DNA of 64,000 nucleotides from Eretmocerus hayati (lineage: Eukaryota; Arthropoda; Insecta; Hymenoptera; Aphelinidae). Position numbers and translations under genes: made by a program. Below are positions 10,881 through 23,490 of this stretch, piece after piece (position 1 is the first letter of the stretch; each line of letters starts with the position of its first letter). The notes below the pieces were generated by a model, which was given only the letters and a program-made list of their open reading frames with translations, made no database searches and was not told the origin of the DNA. Location of the stretch: contig CM056742.1 in assembly GCA_029851415.1 (NCBI GenBank), positions 82,326,748 through 82,390,747 of the forward strand. The letters run 5' to 3'.

Positions 10881-11104
10881 TGCATCTTTAGAAAAAATTC
10901 GTTCAGAGCCATGACTGGCAGTGGCGAATTGGATGTGAGAAAGTGCGGGATCAGCACATCGTTAGTAACAGTCGGTGTAGTTGACCGGCGTGTCTGTCAG
11001 GTGTGTCACAATCAGGAGATATGTCTGAGTCGGTAATTGAGGTCGATAGTTCCAGTGTGTCGAACTTGGGAGTGAGAATAGTTATGTGCAACTAAAACTG
11101 TACC

Positions 11105-11121
11105 CCACAAGGGATGCCAAA
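11105..11121 (-). promoter_or_regulatory. Primer-binding-site-like sequence
   Basis: On the minus strand, three bases inside the LTR edge, the sequence TGGCATCCCTTGTGGGG begins with TGG, the complement of a tRNA 3' CCA. It has the length and T-stem-like CCCAC complement expected of a primer site. The matching tRNA was not identified. It supports minus-strand orientation of the element. Confidence 0.55.
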
Positions 11122-11124
11122 ATG

Positions 11125-12203
11125 TTATGACCCGAGCGGAGGGCTCGGGTAACAAATAAATTATTTGAGTTCGTGTGAACAGCTTACGGGCGGACTGCCC
11201 AGTTGCACCTACCTATTTTCTGTTATTGCGTTGAGGCTTCCGACTGGATATATATATTGCTGGTCTCTGGTTGCGTATATATATGAATATTTCAAATTGA
11301 GAAGTATTGGTTCATCAAAGTTGTAATTTTAAAAGAATGATTGAAGTGCGTTTGGATTTGGAATGTCTTATAATACTGGATAATTGAAAGAATAAAATAA
11401 TTTATCTGATTTCAAATAGATATGAAAATCCAGTTATCTTATGGCTTTTAGAAAAGAATGAGATAGAATTACAGAAGTGATAGATTCTATTTTATTCAAA
11501 TCAAGTTATAAAATCTTGGTCAGAGATAAAAACTTATCGTCTAAATATAATTTGAATAGCTCAACCTAGGCGCACTTACAAGTCTACTTGAAGGAATGAT
11601 GATTCTTCAAGGCAGGAACGTATAAGCAGGGCGAATTCGTAGCTGGCCCTTATGCAGCTGAGGCGGGTATCGTCGGCCTACTTTTCGACGGAATGAATCT
11701 GACTTATTGGTCCGCACTTTTTCAAACTTCGCTTTGTCGTGTGTTTTCTAGGCACACTTGGGCAAAACAGTACGTGTCTCAAAGACTCACAAAGCTTTAC
11801 CAACTAATCGAGTCAGCGACTAATCGAAGAATTAATTTTGATGTTCGAATTTATACGTGTGGACACGAGCTAATTTTGATGACTCGAAGTAATTTCGAAA
11901 CTGTCCTCTTTAAAATTGATTTTGAAATTGACTTACTTTTGAAACTGTAACACTTGTAACACATGTGTTACACCATTCATAAGATGTGTATAACTCGGGT
12001 GTTACACTTGTAACACATGTGTTACACCATTCATAAGATATGTGTAACTCGGGTGTTACACTTGTAACACATGTAATTTGGACTACGGGAATTTTGCTGA
12101 TTGCATCTTGACCTGCTTACACATTCCTGCTGATCAAGTTAAAATAATATTTCTCAATGTTGAGAAATATTATTTCAACTGTTGCGTCGTCTGGGACGCC
12201 ACA
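11125..12203 (-). repeat. LTR (5' LTR in element orientation)
   Basis: 1079 bp, near-identical to 4167-5313 but with a single copy of the unit duplicated there. It has two perfect copies of the palindrome GTAACACATGTGTTAC (11956-11971 and 12010-12025). The hairpin stem at 12137-12155 / 12162-12180 has one substitution. GGAG follows at 12204-12207. Confidence 0.8.
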
Positions 12204-12207
12204 GGAG

Positions 12208-12380
12208 CATACGTAATTGCTCCATCGGTGTTACATTCGATCGCAGATAAGACGTCATAAGTTATCGGTTATGAAACCTCATACATTATAGTATGAGAAA
12301 TTTTATGTGAAATCATAAAACAGATATCTTTATTTATTTTCCAATAAGTCTCATGGACTAAATCGGGATTCCAGCGATAT
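12208..12380. other. Short spacer between two large elements
   Basis: AT-rich; contiguous with 4166 before insertion of the LTR element. Ends in the TA that flanks the giant palindrome. Nothing coding seen. Confidence 0.5.
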
Positions 12381-14470
12381 ACAACCTGTTACAGAAATAG
12401 TGTATATCCCAAAAAAAATAAGTAGCGTGGAGTTTGTAATTTCGATTGGTGAGATTGAAATAGTTTGTAACGGATTCCTGAGTTTGTAACTTTCACGAGA
12501 AAAATGGTATTTTTTAGCGTTGTTTCAGTAATGCTCCGAGTGTAATGTTTAACGGCTAACCATTACACCGAAGCATTACATTGTGTATTCTGCTAGGTGA
12601 TGGCTTAGGAGGGTATTGTAGTCAGCTGCTATATCGTTGATCAATGATAAGGATTTTTTGAGTGAGCAGTCGGGATACGGCAATATCATCAAATGATGCA
12701 TAGTGCTGTGCGTGTTGGAGAAAAGTAGCAGTAGCTGCGGCAGCGTCGGCAGTGGCAGTGGCATAATTTGGATTGAGTTATTGGTGCTCTCGTGGAGACA
12801 ACTAAACAGTGTTGTTCTCGGTGTTGATGTGATTTTGTGATGTGTCGGGGTGGTGCGGGGGCAATGGGGCTATCGTAGAAAATTTCGCATCATCGAGCTA
12901 GGATTAATTGCCGTCGAGCCGACAGCTGCTGCCTTGACTGCTGCAGCAGAAGGTCGAGATGCCACGTTGCAGCCGAAACTCGCGTTTTCAGTAATTTTAG
13001 TTCGTAGTGCAGATGCGGTAGACCAGTGTGAGCGTCTTGGGACATGCTTTCGGTGCACCGAAAGCATGAACCACGATCATCGTGTGCGTGACGGTCCCAT
13101 GGGCATTTTCGAAGTCAAAGTATGGTTATGTTGCCAGTCGCCACGTGTGTGCCTGTTGCTTGTCTGCTGCGCACGTGCTGCGGCTAACATTCGGAGCGTG
13201 GTCGGTGATGGCAAAGATGCAGACTGCTTCGGTTCAACTTTGGTGGTTTAATCGTCATATGCATCCGTCGCGCACCGCGCATACTGCAGCAACGTGACAC
13301 ATTCTGTGTAATCATCACCAAGTATCGTGTAGTTTTAAGAACGTAGCTGTAGGCAACGTGGATTTTTTTTCAGCTTGAGCGGTCAGACAATATTGTGATG
13401 CGACGCCAGTTGGATGTACAACGACTCTCCATCAATGCGTTGTCGGCAGGATCAAACGGAGAATTTTTCAGTGCAGTGATGGCGTAAGGCGAAATGCTTC
13501 GCAGGCATACCCGGCATTCGCACTTGCCACATTTGGCTGTGCGAGTGACACGCTTTCGAATGTATTTGGTAAGTAATCCTATCACAACTCATTGCGCGTT
13601 TCTAGGCTGCTTTATCTCATCGAGATCAAGGAATATCGTCTGCTGGAATGCCGATCAGCTGTTTGGCCCGCATGAGATGCGTGACAAACGTGCGCAGCTG
13701 TATGTTTACGTCCCTCCCTCCCTCCCTCTCTCTCTCTCTCTCTCTCGTTTTTTTCGTCAATTACGCTTTTCCCTCTTGTCGCATCACACAGAATAGAGTC
13801 CGCGCAAGTGAACTGCGAAACATGTGCAGCCGCTGCAGGGTATGGGGCACACAAGCATCGAGTTGGGCTGTGCGATGAGGGGTTGCGCTCATGAATTACC
13901 AATGCCAAAATCGATTTCTCGTTTGCTGGCATTTTTTGTGTCTTAGGAATATCGCTCCCCTAGTTCTCCAGTCTAGAAGCTCACTTATCGCAACGCCAAG
14001 ATAGAGTCCGTGCAACTGAACTGCAAAACATGTGCAGCCGCTGCAGCGTATGGGGAACACGCGCATCGAGTTGGGCAGTGCCAGGAGCTGCTGCGCTCAT
14101 GCGTTATCAGTCTCAAATTAATCCAAATGATTGTGAGACGATAATTTTGTGCATTAGGAACAATGGTTCCCTATTGTTGTGATACTAGATCTCAGGAATT
14201 GCAAAAAAAAATCATCGCACGCGTGCTCTACCTGCCTTGATACCGTGATTCATCCACATTCTTGCGTGCGCTACGATCTCTGTTCGAAACAATTTAATTT
14301 GAGCGTACGCGAGGCTTGAATCATGGGAACAAGGCAATTAACGCTCGCAGAGGATACTCTAGTGAACGGGAACGTTCAATCCTCGAGGCCGGGAACGTAG
14401 CACAATCGAGAGAGGTTGTTCGTTTATCCTGAGCGTGACAGATATTCTTCGCATACGCTGCATTGAAATT
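12381..14470. repeat. Left unique arm of the giant palindrome
   Basis: It pairs with 26440-28536 with only scattered substitutions and small indels. Frames such as 12850-13251 (+) are present in both arms, but competing frames on both strands and no recognisable domain argue against coding. It contains a polypyrimidine CCCT/TC tract at about 13715-13746. Two related segments ending in the same GCAGCCGCTGCAG word (about 13828 and 14034) show an internal duplication of roughly 200 bp. Confidence 0.75.
13043..13068. repeat. Perfect 26-bp palindrome
   Basis: The half-site CATGCTTTCGGTG is followed immediately by its exact complement. It could form a loopless cruciform or a dimeric protein site. 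The same palindrome occurs in the right arm at 27848-27873. Confidence 0.85.
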
Positions 14471-17400
14471 CAGGGGAAATGCATCGAGTCACCTTCTCGC
14501 GAAATTCTGTCACTGGATATCAATGAGGATTGGATTCCCAACATCTCCGGCGACAAAATCGTGTGAATGAACGAAACAAGTTATCGATGAGTCTGTAGTT
14601 TGATCAAAATCCGCAAATTCTCACGTCTGCTCTGAATCTTAGCGAGCGTCGACTGCAGCTCGAGCATCGAGTCATCTCCTCTCGAATTTCTGTAATTGGA
14701 TATCGATCGGCATTGAATTCTCAACATCCTCGGCAACGGAATCGTGTGGATGAAAGAGAGGAAATGTCGATTGGTCTGTAGTTTGATCAAAATCCGCGAA
14801 TTTCTCACGTCTGCTCTGAATCGTAGCGAGCGTCGACTACAGCCCGAGCATCGAGTCATCTCCTCGCGAATTTCTCTAATTGGATATCGATCGGCATTGA
14901 ATTCATAACTTCTACGGGGACAAAATAGTGTAAATGAAAGAGACGAATGGTTTATTAGTGTGTAGTTTGATTGAAATCCGCAAATTCGTTACATCTGCTC
15001 TGAATCTTAGCAAGCGTCGACTACAGCCCGAGCATCGAGTCATCTCCTCGCGAATTTCTGTAATTGGATATCGATCGGCATTGACTCCATGACTTGACCG
15101 GGGACAAAATAGTGTGAATGAAAGAGACAAATGGTTTATTAGTGTGTAGTTTGATCAAAATCCACGAATTACTTACATCTGCTCTGAATCTTAGCGAGCG
15201 TCGACTACAGCCCGAGCATCGGGTCATCTCCTCGCGAATTTCGGTAATCCAGTATCGATCGTCATTGACTCCATGACTTGTCCGGGGACAAAATAATGTG
15301 AATGAAAGAGACAAATGGTTTTTTAGTGTGTAGTTTGATTGAAATCCGCAAATTCGTTACATCTGCTCTGAATCTTAGCGAGCGTCGACTACAGCTCGAG
15401 CATCGAGTCATCTTCTCGCGAACCCGGTCAATGGATATCGATAGGCATTGAATTTTCAACATCCTCGGCAACGAAATCGTGTGGATGAAAGAGAGGAAAT
15501 GTCGATTGGTCTGTATTTTGATCAAAATCCGCGAATTTCTCACGTCTGCTCTGAATCTTAGCGAGCGTCGACTACAGTTCGAGCATCGAGTCATCTCCTC
15601 GCAAATTTCTGTCACTGAATATCAATGAGAATTGACTTCCCAACATCTCCGGCGACAAAATCGTGTGAATGAACGGAACAAGTTATCGATGAGTCTAGGT
15701 ACCTATTGAAGTAAAAATTTCGCAATTCGCACGGCGCAGCCCGCGTGCGAAATTCTTTCTCGCGGGTGTAAAATGATTATTGATTTTATGTAGCGACCAC
15801 GGAAATCGTCTGCTGAGCATTGTTTTGATCCAGCTGCATAACCCCCCGCCGCGTGCTCTTCTGCTTATTACTAAATATGTTTTCGTGATCACCAGCCTAG
15901 TGATAATGATCCACAAAAATCCGTAGATGTACCTCCAATAGCTTCTGTAAAGTCATGCTGGTCCCCAAGTCTTGAAATTAAAAATCAATGTTTCATTAAA
16001 ACGGCTCTTAGGTGTGATGCATTTGATTTCGTTGAGTTGCAGATTGATGAGTTGATACGCAATACGCATGGATCAATCAGCTTTTGTGCAATATGACTTT
16101 ACTAATAGGTAGAACCAAAATATGATTCTACTAAAGTATTTTAATCACTCTCAACATCAATTCTCCCTTCCTCAAAATTGGCGTGAATTCAGAGATTGAA
16201 CTACACATTAGGCAACTAATAATTCTTGTCTGATTCTCACACTAATCTTAGGTAGATCTAAAATTTTCCTCCCGAAGCTGCCTGAATCCCTGGAGATATC
16301 GGCTGACTCTCTGAATTGATGATCCATCTAAAATTAGTTTTCGATACACTGTGCGTAAAAGTGCACTTTGCGCACAGTTTGTCTTCTTTTACTCACAGTT
16401 TATCGAAAAGTATAGTTCGATACACGGGCGTAAAACCTATCATTCGCATCCTCGTGATGATTCCGACCCTCGCCTGCGGCTCGGGACGGAAACCCATCAC
16501 TCGGACGCGAATAAAACGTTTTACGCCCTTGTATCGAAATGTACTATTAATTGGCTGATATGTAGCTTAATACCCAAGCATCATAGTTTGAACTTGAGCA
16601 AATTCTGAGGGAAGAAGGCATGATTTCAGAAGTTATTAAGATACCCTAATAAAATCATATTTTGGTTTCACCTAGTAGAGTCATATTGCACAAAAGGTGA
16701 TTGTGACATGCATATTGCGCATCAACGCGTTAATCTGCACCTCAACAAAATTACATGATACCCAAGAGCCGTTTCAAAGAAACATTAAGTTTTGATTTCA
16801 AGACTTGGGGACCAGCATGACCCTATAGGAACTATTGAAGGTATTTACGTCGACGGATTTTTGTGGATCATTATCACCAGGCTAGTTAACGAAAAACATA
16901 TCTAGTATAATGGAATGCTCAGCAGACAATTTTCGTGGTCGCCACATAAAATCCATAATCATTTTACACCCGCGAGAATAAATTTCGCGCGCGCGTTGCG
17001 CCGTGCGAATTGCAAAATTTTTACTTCAATAGGTACCCTGTAGTTTGATCAAAATCCGCAAATTCTCACGTCTGCTCTGAATCTTAGCGAGCGTCGACTA
17101 CAGCCCGAGCATCGAGTCATCTCCTCGCGAATTTCTGTAATTGGTTATCGATCGGCATTGAATTCATAACTTCTCCGGGGACAGAATAGTGTGAATGAAA
17201 GAGACAAATGGTTTATTAGTGTGTAATTTGATTGAAATCCGCAAATTCGTTACATCTGCTCTGAATCTTAGCGAGCGTCGACTACAGCTCGAGCATCGAG
17301 TCATCTTCTCGCGAATTCCGGTCAATAGATATCGATCGGCATTGAATTCATAACTTCTCCGGGGACAAAATAGTGTGAATGAAAGAGACAAATGGTTTAT

Positions 17401-20400
17401 TAGTGTGTAGTTTGATCGAAATCCGCGAATTCCTTACATCTGCTCTGAATCTTAGCGAGCGTCGACAACAGCCCGAGCATCGGGTCATCTCCTCGCGAAT
17501 TTCGGTAATTAACTATCGATCGGCATTGTCTTCATGACTTGTCCGGGGACAAAATCGTGTGAATGAACGAAACAAGTTATCGATGAGTCTGTAGTTTGAT
17601 CAAAATCCGCAAATTCTCATGTCTGCTCCGAATCTTAGCGAGCGTCGACTACAGCCCGAGCATCGAGTCATCTTCTCGCGAATTCCGGTCAATAGATATC
17701 GATCGACATTGAATTTATAACTTCTCCGGGGACAAAATAGTGTGAATGAAAGAGACAAATGGTTTATTAGTGTGTAGTTTGATCAAAATCCGCGAATTCC
17801 TTACATCTGCTCTGAATCTTAGCGAGCGTCGACTACAGCCCGAGCTACGAGTCATCTCCTCGCGAATTTCTGTGATTGGATATCGATCTGCAATGAATTC
17901 ATAACTTCTCCGGAGACGAAATAGTGTGAATGAAAGAGACAAATGGTTTATTAGTGTGTAGTTTGATCAAAATCCGCGAATTCCTTACATCTGCTCTGAA
18001 TCTTAGCGAGCGTCGACTACAGCCCGAGCATCGAGTCATCTTCTCGCGAATTCCGGTCAATAGATATCGATCGGCATTGAATTCATAACTTCTTCGGGGA
18101 CAAAAAAGTGTGAATGAAGGCGACGAATGGTTTATTAGTGTGTAGTTTGATCAAAATCCGCGAATTCCTCACATCTGCTCTGAATCTTAGCGAGCGTCGA
18201 CTACAGCCCGAGCATCGGGTCATCTCTTCGCGAATTTCGGTAATTAAATATCGATCGGCATTGACTTCATGACTTTTCCGGGGACAAAATCGTGTGAATG
18301 AACGAAACAAGTTATCGATGAGTCCGTGATTTGAACAAAATCCGCAAATTCTCACGTCTGCTCTGAATCTTAGCGAGCGTCGACTACAGCCCGAGCATCG
18401 AATCATCTCCTCGCGAATTTCTGTAATTGGATATCGATCGGCATTGAATTCATAACTTCTCCGGGGACAAGATAGTGTGAATGAAAGAGACAAATGCTTT
18501 GTAAGTGTGTAGTTTGATCAAAATCCGCGAATTCCTTACATCTACTCTGAATCTTAGCGAGCGTCGACTACAGCCCGAGCATCGGGTCATCTCCTCGCGA
18601 ATTTCGGTAATTAAATATCGATCGGCATTGACTTCATGACTTGTCCGGGGACAAAATCGTGTAAATGAACGAAATAAGTTATCGATGAGTCTGTACTTTG
18701 ATCAACATCCGAAAATTTTCAGGTCTGCTCTCAATCTCAGCGAGCGTCGACTACAGCTCGAGCATCGAGTCATCTTCTCGCGAATTTCTGTCACTGGATA
18801 TCAATGAGAATTGACTTCCCAACATCTCCGGCGACAAAATCGTGTGAATGAACGAAACAAGTTATCGATGAGTCTGTACTTTGATCAAAATCCGAAAATT
18901 CTCACGTCTGCTCTGAATCTTAGCAAGCGTCGACTACATCTCGAGCATCGAGTCATCTCCTCGCAAATTTCTGTCACTGAATATCAATGAGAATTGACTT
19001 CCCAACATCTCCGGCGACAAAATCGTGTGAATGAACGGAACAAGTTATCGATGAGTCTGTACTTTGATCAAAATCCGCAAATTCTCACGTCTGCTCTGAA
19101 TCTTAGCGAGCGTCGACTACAGCTCGAGCATCGAGTCATCTTCTCGCGAATTCTGGTCAATAGATATCGATCGGCATTGAATTCATAAATTCTCCGGGGA
19201 CAAAATAGTGTGAATGAAAGAGACAAATGGTTTATTAGTGTGTAGTTTGATCAAAATCCGCGAATTCCTTACATCTGCTCTGAATCTTAGCGAGCGTCGA
19301 CAACAGCCCGAGCATCGGGTCATCTCCTCGCGAATTTCGGTAATTAACTATCGATCGGCATTGTCTTCATGACTTGTCTGGGGACAAAATCGTGTGAATG
19401 AACGAAACAAGTTATCGATGAGTCTGTAGTTTGATCAAAATCCGCAAATTCTCATGTCTGCTCTGAATCTTAGCGAGCGTCGACTACAGCCCGAGCATCG
19501 AGTCATCTTCTCGCGAATTCCGGTCAATAGATATCGATCGACATTGAATTCATAACTTCTCCGGGGACAAAATAGTGTGAATGAAAGAGACAAATGGTTT
19601 ATTAATGTGTAGTTTGATCAAAATCCGCGAATTCCTTACATCTGCTCTGAATCTTAGCGAGCGTCGACTACAGCCCGAGCATCGAGTCATCTCCTCGCGA
19701 ATTTCTGTGATTGGATATCGATCTGCATTGAATTCATAACTTCTCCGGAGACAAAATAGTGTGAATGAAAGAGACAAATGGTTTATTAGTGTGTAGTTTG
19801 ATCAAAATCCGCGAATTCCTTACATCTGCTCTGAATCTTAGCGAGCGTCGACCACAGTCCGAGCATCGAGTCATCTTCTCGCGAATTCCGGTCAATAGAT
19901 ATCGATCGGCATTGAATTCATAACTTCTCCGGGGACAAAATAGTGTGAATGAAAGCGACAAATGGTTTATTAGTGTGTAGTTTGATCAAAATCCGCGAAT
20001 TCCTTACATCTGCTCTGAATCTTAGCCAGCGTCGACTACAGCCCGAGCATCGGGTCATCTCCTCGCGAATTTCGGTAATTAAATATCGATCGGCATTGAC
20101 TTCATGACTTGTCCGGGGACAAAATCGTGTGAATGAACGAAACAAGTTATCGATGAGTCCGTACTTTGATCAAAATCCGCAAATTCTCACGTCTGCTCTG
20201 AATCTTAGCGAGCGTCGACTACAGCCCGAGCATCGAATCATCTCCTCGCGAATTTCTGTAATTGGATATCGATCGGCATTGAATTCATAACTTCTCCGGG
20301 GACAAAATAGTGTGAATGAAAGAGACAAATGCTTTATTAGTGTGTAGTTTGATCAAAATCCGCGAATTCCTTACATCTGCTCTGAATCTTAGCGAGCGTC

Positions 20401-21345
20401 GACTACAGCCCGAGCATCGGTCCATCTCCTCGCGAATTTCGGTAATTAAATATCGATCGGCATTGATTTCATGACTTGTCCGGGGACAAAATCGTGTAAA
20501 TGAACGAAACAAGTTATCGATGAGTCTGTACTTTGATCAACATCCGAAAATTTTCAGGTCTGCTCTCAATCTCAGCGAGCGTCGACTACAGCTCGAGCAT
20601 CGAGTCATCTTCTCGCGAATTTCTGTCACTGGATATCAATGAGAATTGACTTCCCAACATCTCCGGCGACAAAATCGTGTGAATGAACGAAACAAGTTAT
20701 CGATGAGTCTGTACTTTGATCAAAATCCGAAAATTCTCACGTCTGCTCTGAATCTTAGCAAGCGTCGACTACAGCCCGAGCATCGAGTCATCTCCTCGCG
20801 AATTTCTCTAATTGGATATCGATCGGCATTGAATTCATAACTTCTACGGGGACAAAATAGTGTAAATGAAAGAGACGAATGGTTTATTAGTGTGTAGTTT
20901 GATTGAAATCCGCAAATTCGTTACATCTGCTCTGAATCTTAGCAAGCGTCGACTACAGCCCGAGCATCGAGTCATCTCCTCGCGAATTTCTGTAATTGGA
21001 TATCGATCGGCATTGACTCCATGACTTGACCGGGGACAAAATAGTGTGAATGAAAGAGACAAATGGTTTATTAGTGTGTAGTTTGATCAAAATCCGCGAA
21101 TTCCTCACATCTGCTCTGAATCTTAGCGAGCGTCGACTACAGCTCGAGCATCGAGTCATCTCCTCGCGAATTTCTGTCACTGGATATTAATGAGAATTGA
21201 CTTCCCAACATCTCCGGCGACAAAATCGTGTGAATGAACGAAACAAGTCATCGATGAGTCTGTACTTTGAACTAAATCCGCAAATACCTTACATCTGCTC
21301 CGAATCTTAGCGAGCGTCGACTACAGCCCGAGCATCGCGATATTA
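14471..21345 (-). repeat. 184-bp satellite array (left, minus sense)
   Basis: Tandem units of about 184 bp, roughly 30 copies after subtracting the insertion at 15697-17037. Each contains AGCGAGCGTCGACTACAG and a CGAGCATCGAGTCATC block. Adjacent variants alternate (TGAATGAACGAAACAAG versus TGAATGAAAGAGACAAATGG), so a higher-order repeat of two or three unit types is likely. Each unit starts a ~75-codon minus-strand frame, but the unit length is not a multiple of three and frames end in the next unit, so I treat them as non-coding. The array ends about 21340, where an AT-rich spacer (21345-21510) follows. Confidence 0.85.
15697..17037. mobile_element. 1.34-kb long-TIR element inserted in the satellite
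   Basis: Termini GGTACCTATTGAAGTAAAAATTT and its inverted copy bound arms of about 450-480 bp. The satellite unit resumes exactly after the right end (CTGTAGTTTGATC), with at most a 2-bp CT duplication. The centre (16407-16538) carries a smaller hairpin, TTCGATACACGGGCGTAAAAC against its inverted copy, i.e. a MITE inside the element. No transposase; non-autonomous. Confidence 0.75.
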
Positions 21346-21510
21346 CATGAATATTATCATATTATTTTCTGAAATGTGTCTCTCATTTTATGATTCCTCT
21401 TTTTAAGTTCAAAAATGACAGATGAATACCGCAAATGACCTGTCGTGATAGGATCTTTGCATTGCTCCTTATATGAGATACTAAAATGAAGCACTCTCTT
21501 CAATTCATGA

Positions 21511-23487
21511 TTGTAACACACTTTTGTTACCATACGCGAATCCAGAAGAACGAGTTCGATACGCGGATTCGCGTACGCGAATATTCAAGATCTGGTTAGC
21601 GTACGCGAACATCCATACTTTGATTACTACGCGAATCCAGAAGAACGAGTTCGACACGCGGATTCGCGTACGCGAATATTCAAGATCTGGTTAGCGTACG
21701 CGAACATCCACACTTTTGTTACCATACGCAAATCCAGAAGAACGAGTTCGATATGCGGATTCGCGTACGCGAATATTCAAGATCTGGTTAGCGTACGCGA
21801 ACATCCATACTTTGGTTACCATACGCGATTCCGGATGACCGAGTCCGATACGCAAAATTCGCGTACGCGAATTCGCGTACGCGATTATTCGATACTTGGT
21901 TAGCGTACGCGAACATCCATACTATAGTTGCCATACGCGATTCCGAATGACCGAGTCTGATACGCGAATTTGCGTACGCGAGAATTCGATACTTGGGTAG
22001 CGTACGCGAACATCCATACTTTGGTTACCATACGCGAATCCAGAAGAACGAGTTCGATACGCGAATATTCAAGATCTGGTTAGCGTACGCGAACATCCAT
22101 ACTTTGGTTACCATACGCGATTCCGAATGACCGAGTCTGATACGCGAATTCGCGTACGCGAGAATTCGATACTTGGTTAGCGTACGCGAACATCCATATT
22201 TTGGTTACCATACGCGAATCCAGAGGAACGAGTTCGATACGCGGATTCGCGTACGCGAATATTCAAGATCTGGTTAGCGTACGCGAACATCCACACTTTC
22301 GTTACCATACGCGAATCCAGAAGAACGAGTTCGATACGCGGATTCGCGTACGCGAATATTCAAGATCTGGTTAGCGTACGCGAACATCCATACTTTGGTT
22401 ACCATACGCGAATCCAGGAGAACGAGTTCGATACGCGGATTCGCGTACGCGAATATTCAAGATCTGGTTAGCGTACGCGAACATCCACACTTCTGTTACC
22501 ATACGCGAATCCAGGAGAACGAGTTCGATACGCGGATTCGCGTACGCGAATATTCAAGATATGGTTAGCGTACGCGAACATCCACACTTTCGTTACCGTA
22601 CGCGAATCCAGAAGAACGAGTTCGATACGCGGATTCGCGTACACGAATATTCAAGATCTGGTTAGCGTACGCGAACATCCATACTTTGGTTACTATACGC
22701 GATTCCGGATGACCGAGTCCGATACGCAAAATTCGCGTACGCGGATTCGCGTACGCGAATATTCAAGATCTGGTTAGCGTACGCGAACATCCAAACTTCT
22801 GTTACCATACGCGAATCCAGGAGAACGAGTTCGATACGCGGATTCGCGTACGCGAATATTCAAGATATGGTTAGCGTACGCGAACATCCACACTTTCGTT
22901 ACCGTACGCGAATACAGAAGAGCGAGTTCAATACGCGAATTCGCGTACGCGAATGTACAAGATCTCGTTAGCGTATGCGAACATCCATACTTTACATGCC
23001 ATACGTGATTCCGAATGGCTGAGTCTGATATGCGAATTCACGTACGCGAATATTCAAGATCTGGTTAGCGTACGCGAACATCCATACTTTGGTTACCATA
23101 CGCGAATACAGAAGAACGAGTTCGATACGCGAATTCGCGTACGCGAATGTTCAAGATCTCGTTAGCGTACGCGAACATCCATACTTTAGTTGCCATACGT
23201 GATTCCGAATGGCCGAGTCCGATACGCGAATTCGCGTACGCGAATATTCAAGATCTGGTGAGCGTACGCGAACATCCATACTTTGGTTACCATACACGAT
23301 TCCGAATGACCGAGTCCGATACGCGAATTCCCGTGCGCGAATATTCAAGATCTGGTGAGCATACGCGAACATCCATACTTTGGTTACCATACGCGAATCC
23401 AGGAGAACGAGTTCGATACGCGAATTCGCGTACGCGAATATTCAGGATCTGGTTAGCGTACGCGAACATCCATACTTTGGTTACCAT
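21511..23487 (+). repeat. 97-bp satellite rich in CGCGTACGCG palindromes
   Basis: About twenty tandem units of ~97 bp. Each holds TTAGCGTACGCGAACATCC, a TTGGTTACCATACGCG block, GAACGAGTTCGATACGCG, and the 14-bp palindrome TTCGCGTACGCGAA followed by TATTCAAGATCTGG. CpG density is far above the flanks and appears little eroded, though transitions exist (TACACGAA, ATATGCGG). Frames through it (22953-23165, 23147-23521) are by-products of the repeat. Confidence 0.85.
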
Positions 23488-23490
23488 ATG

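Larger units (their letters stand above)
4167..12203 (-). mobile_element. LTR retrotransposon, minus orientation, no recognisable pol
   Basis: Two direct repeats of about 1.1 kb (4167-5313 and 11125-12203) both begin TGTTATGACC and end GACGCCACA, so they have TG...CA termini. The four bases GGAG lie just outside each end (4163-4166 and 12204-12207) as a target-site duplication. Read on the minus strand, the order is LTR, primer-binding-like site, Gag-like ORF (10880-9702), about 3 kb without long frames, a late ORF cassette (6739-5600), a short purine run (5321-5314) and the second LTR. No reverse transcriptase, RNase H or integrase frame is present, so it looks non-autonomous. A 4-bp duplication fits Ty3-type elements, but the family is not proven. 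The original locus reads directly from 4166 into 12208. Confidence 0.8.

Noticed and set aside
12850..13251. 133-codon ORF in the palindrome arm, repeated inverted at 27665-28066
   Set aside because: Overlapping frames exist on both strands, there is no recognisable domain, and its repetition only reflects the inverted arm.
21511..23487. CRISPR-like array
   Set aside because: The whole ~97-bp unit is repeated without unique spacers. The context is eukaryotic and there are no cas genes.
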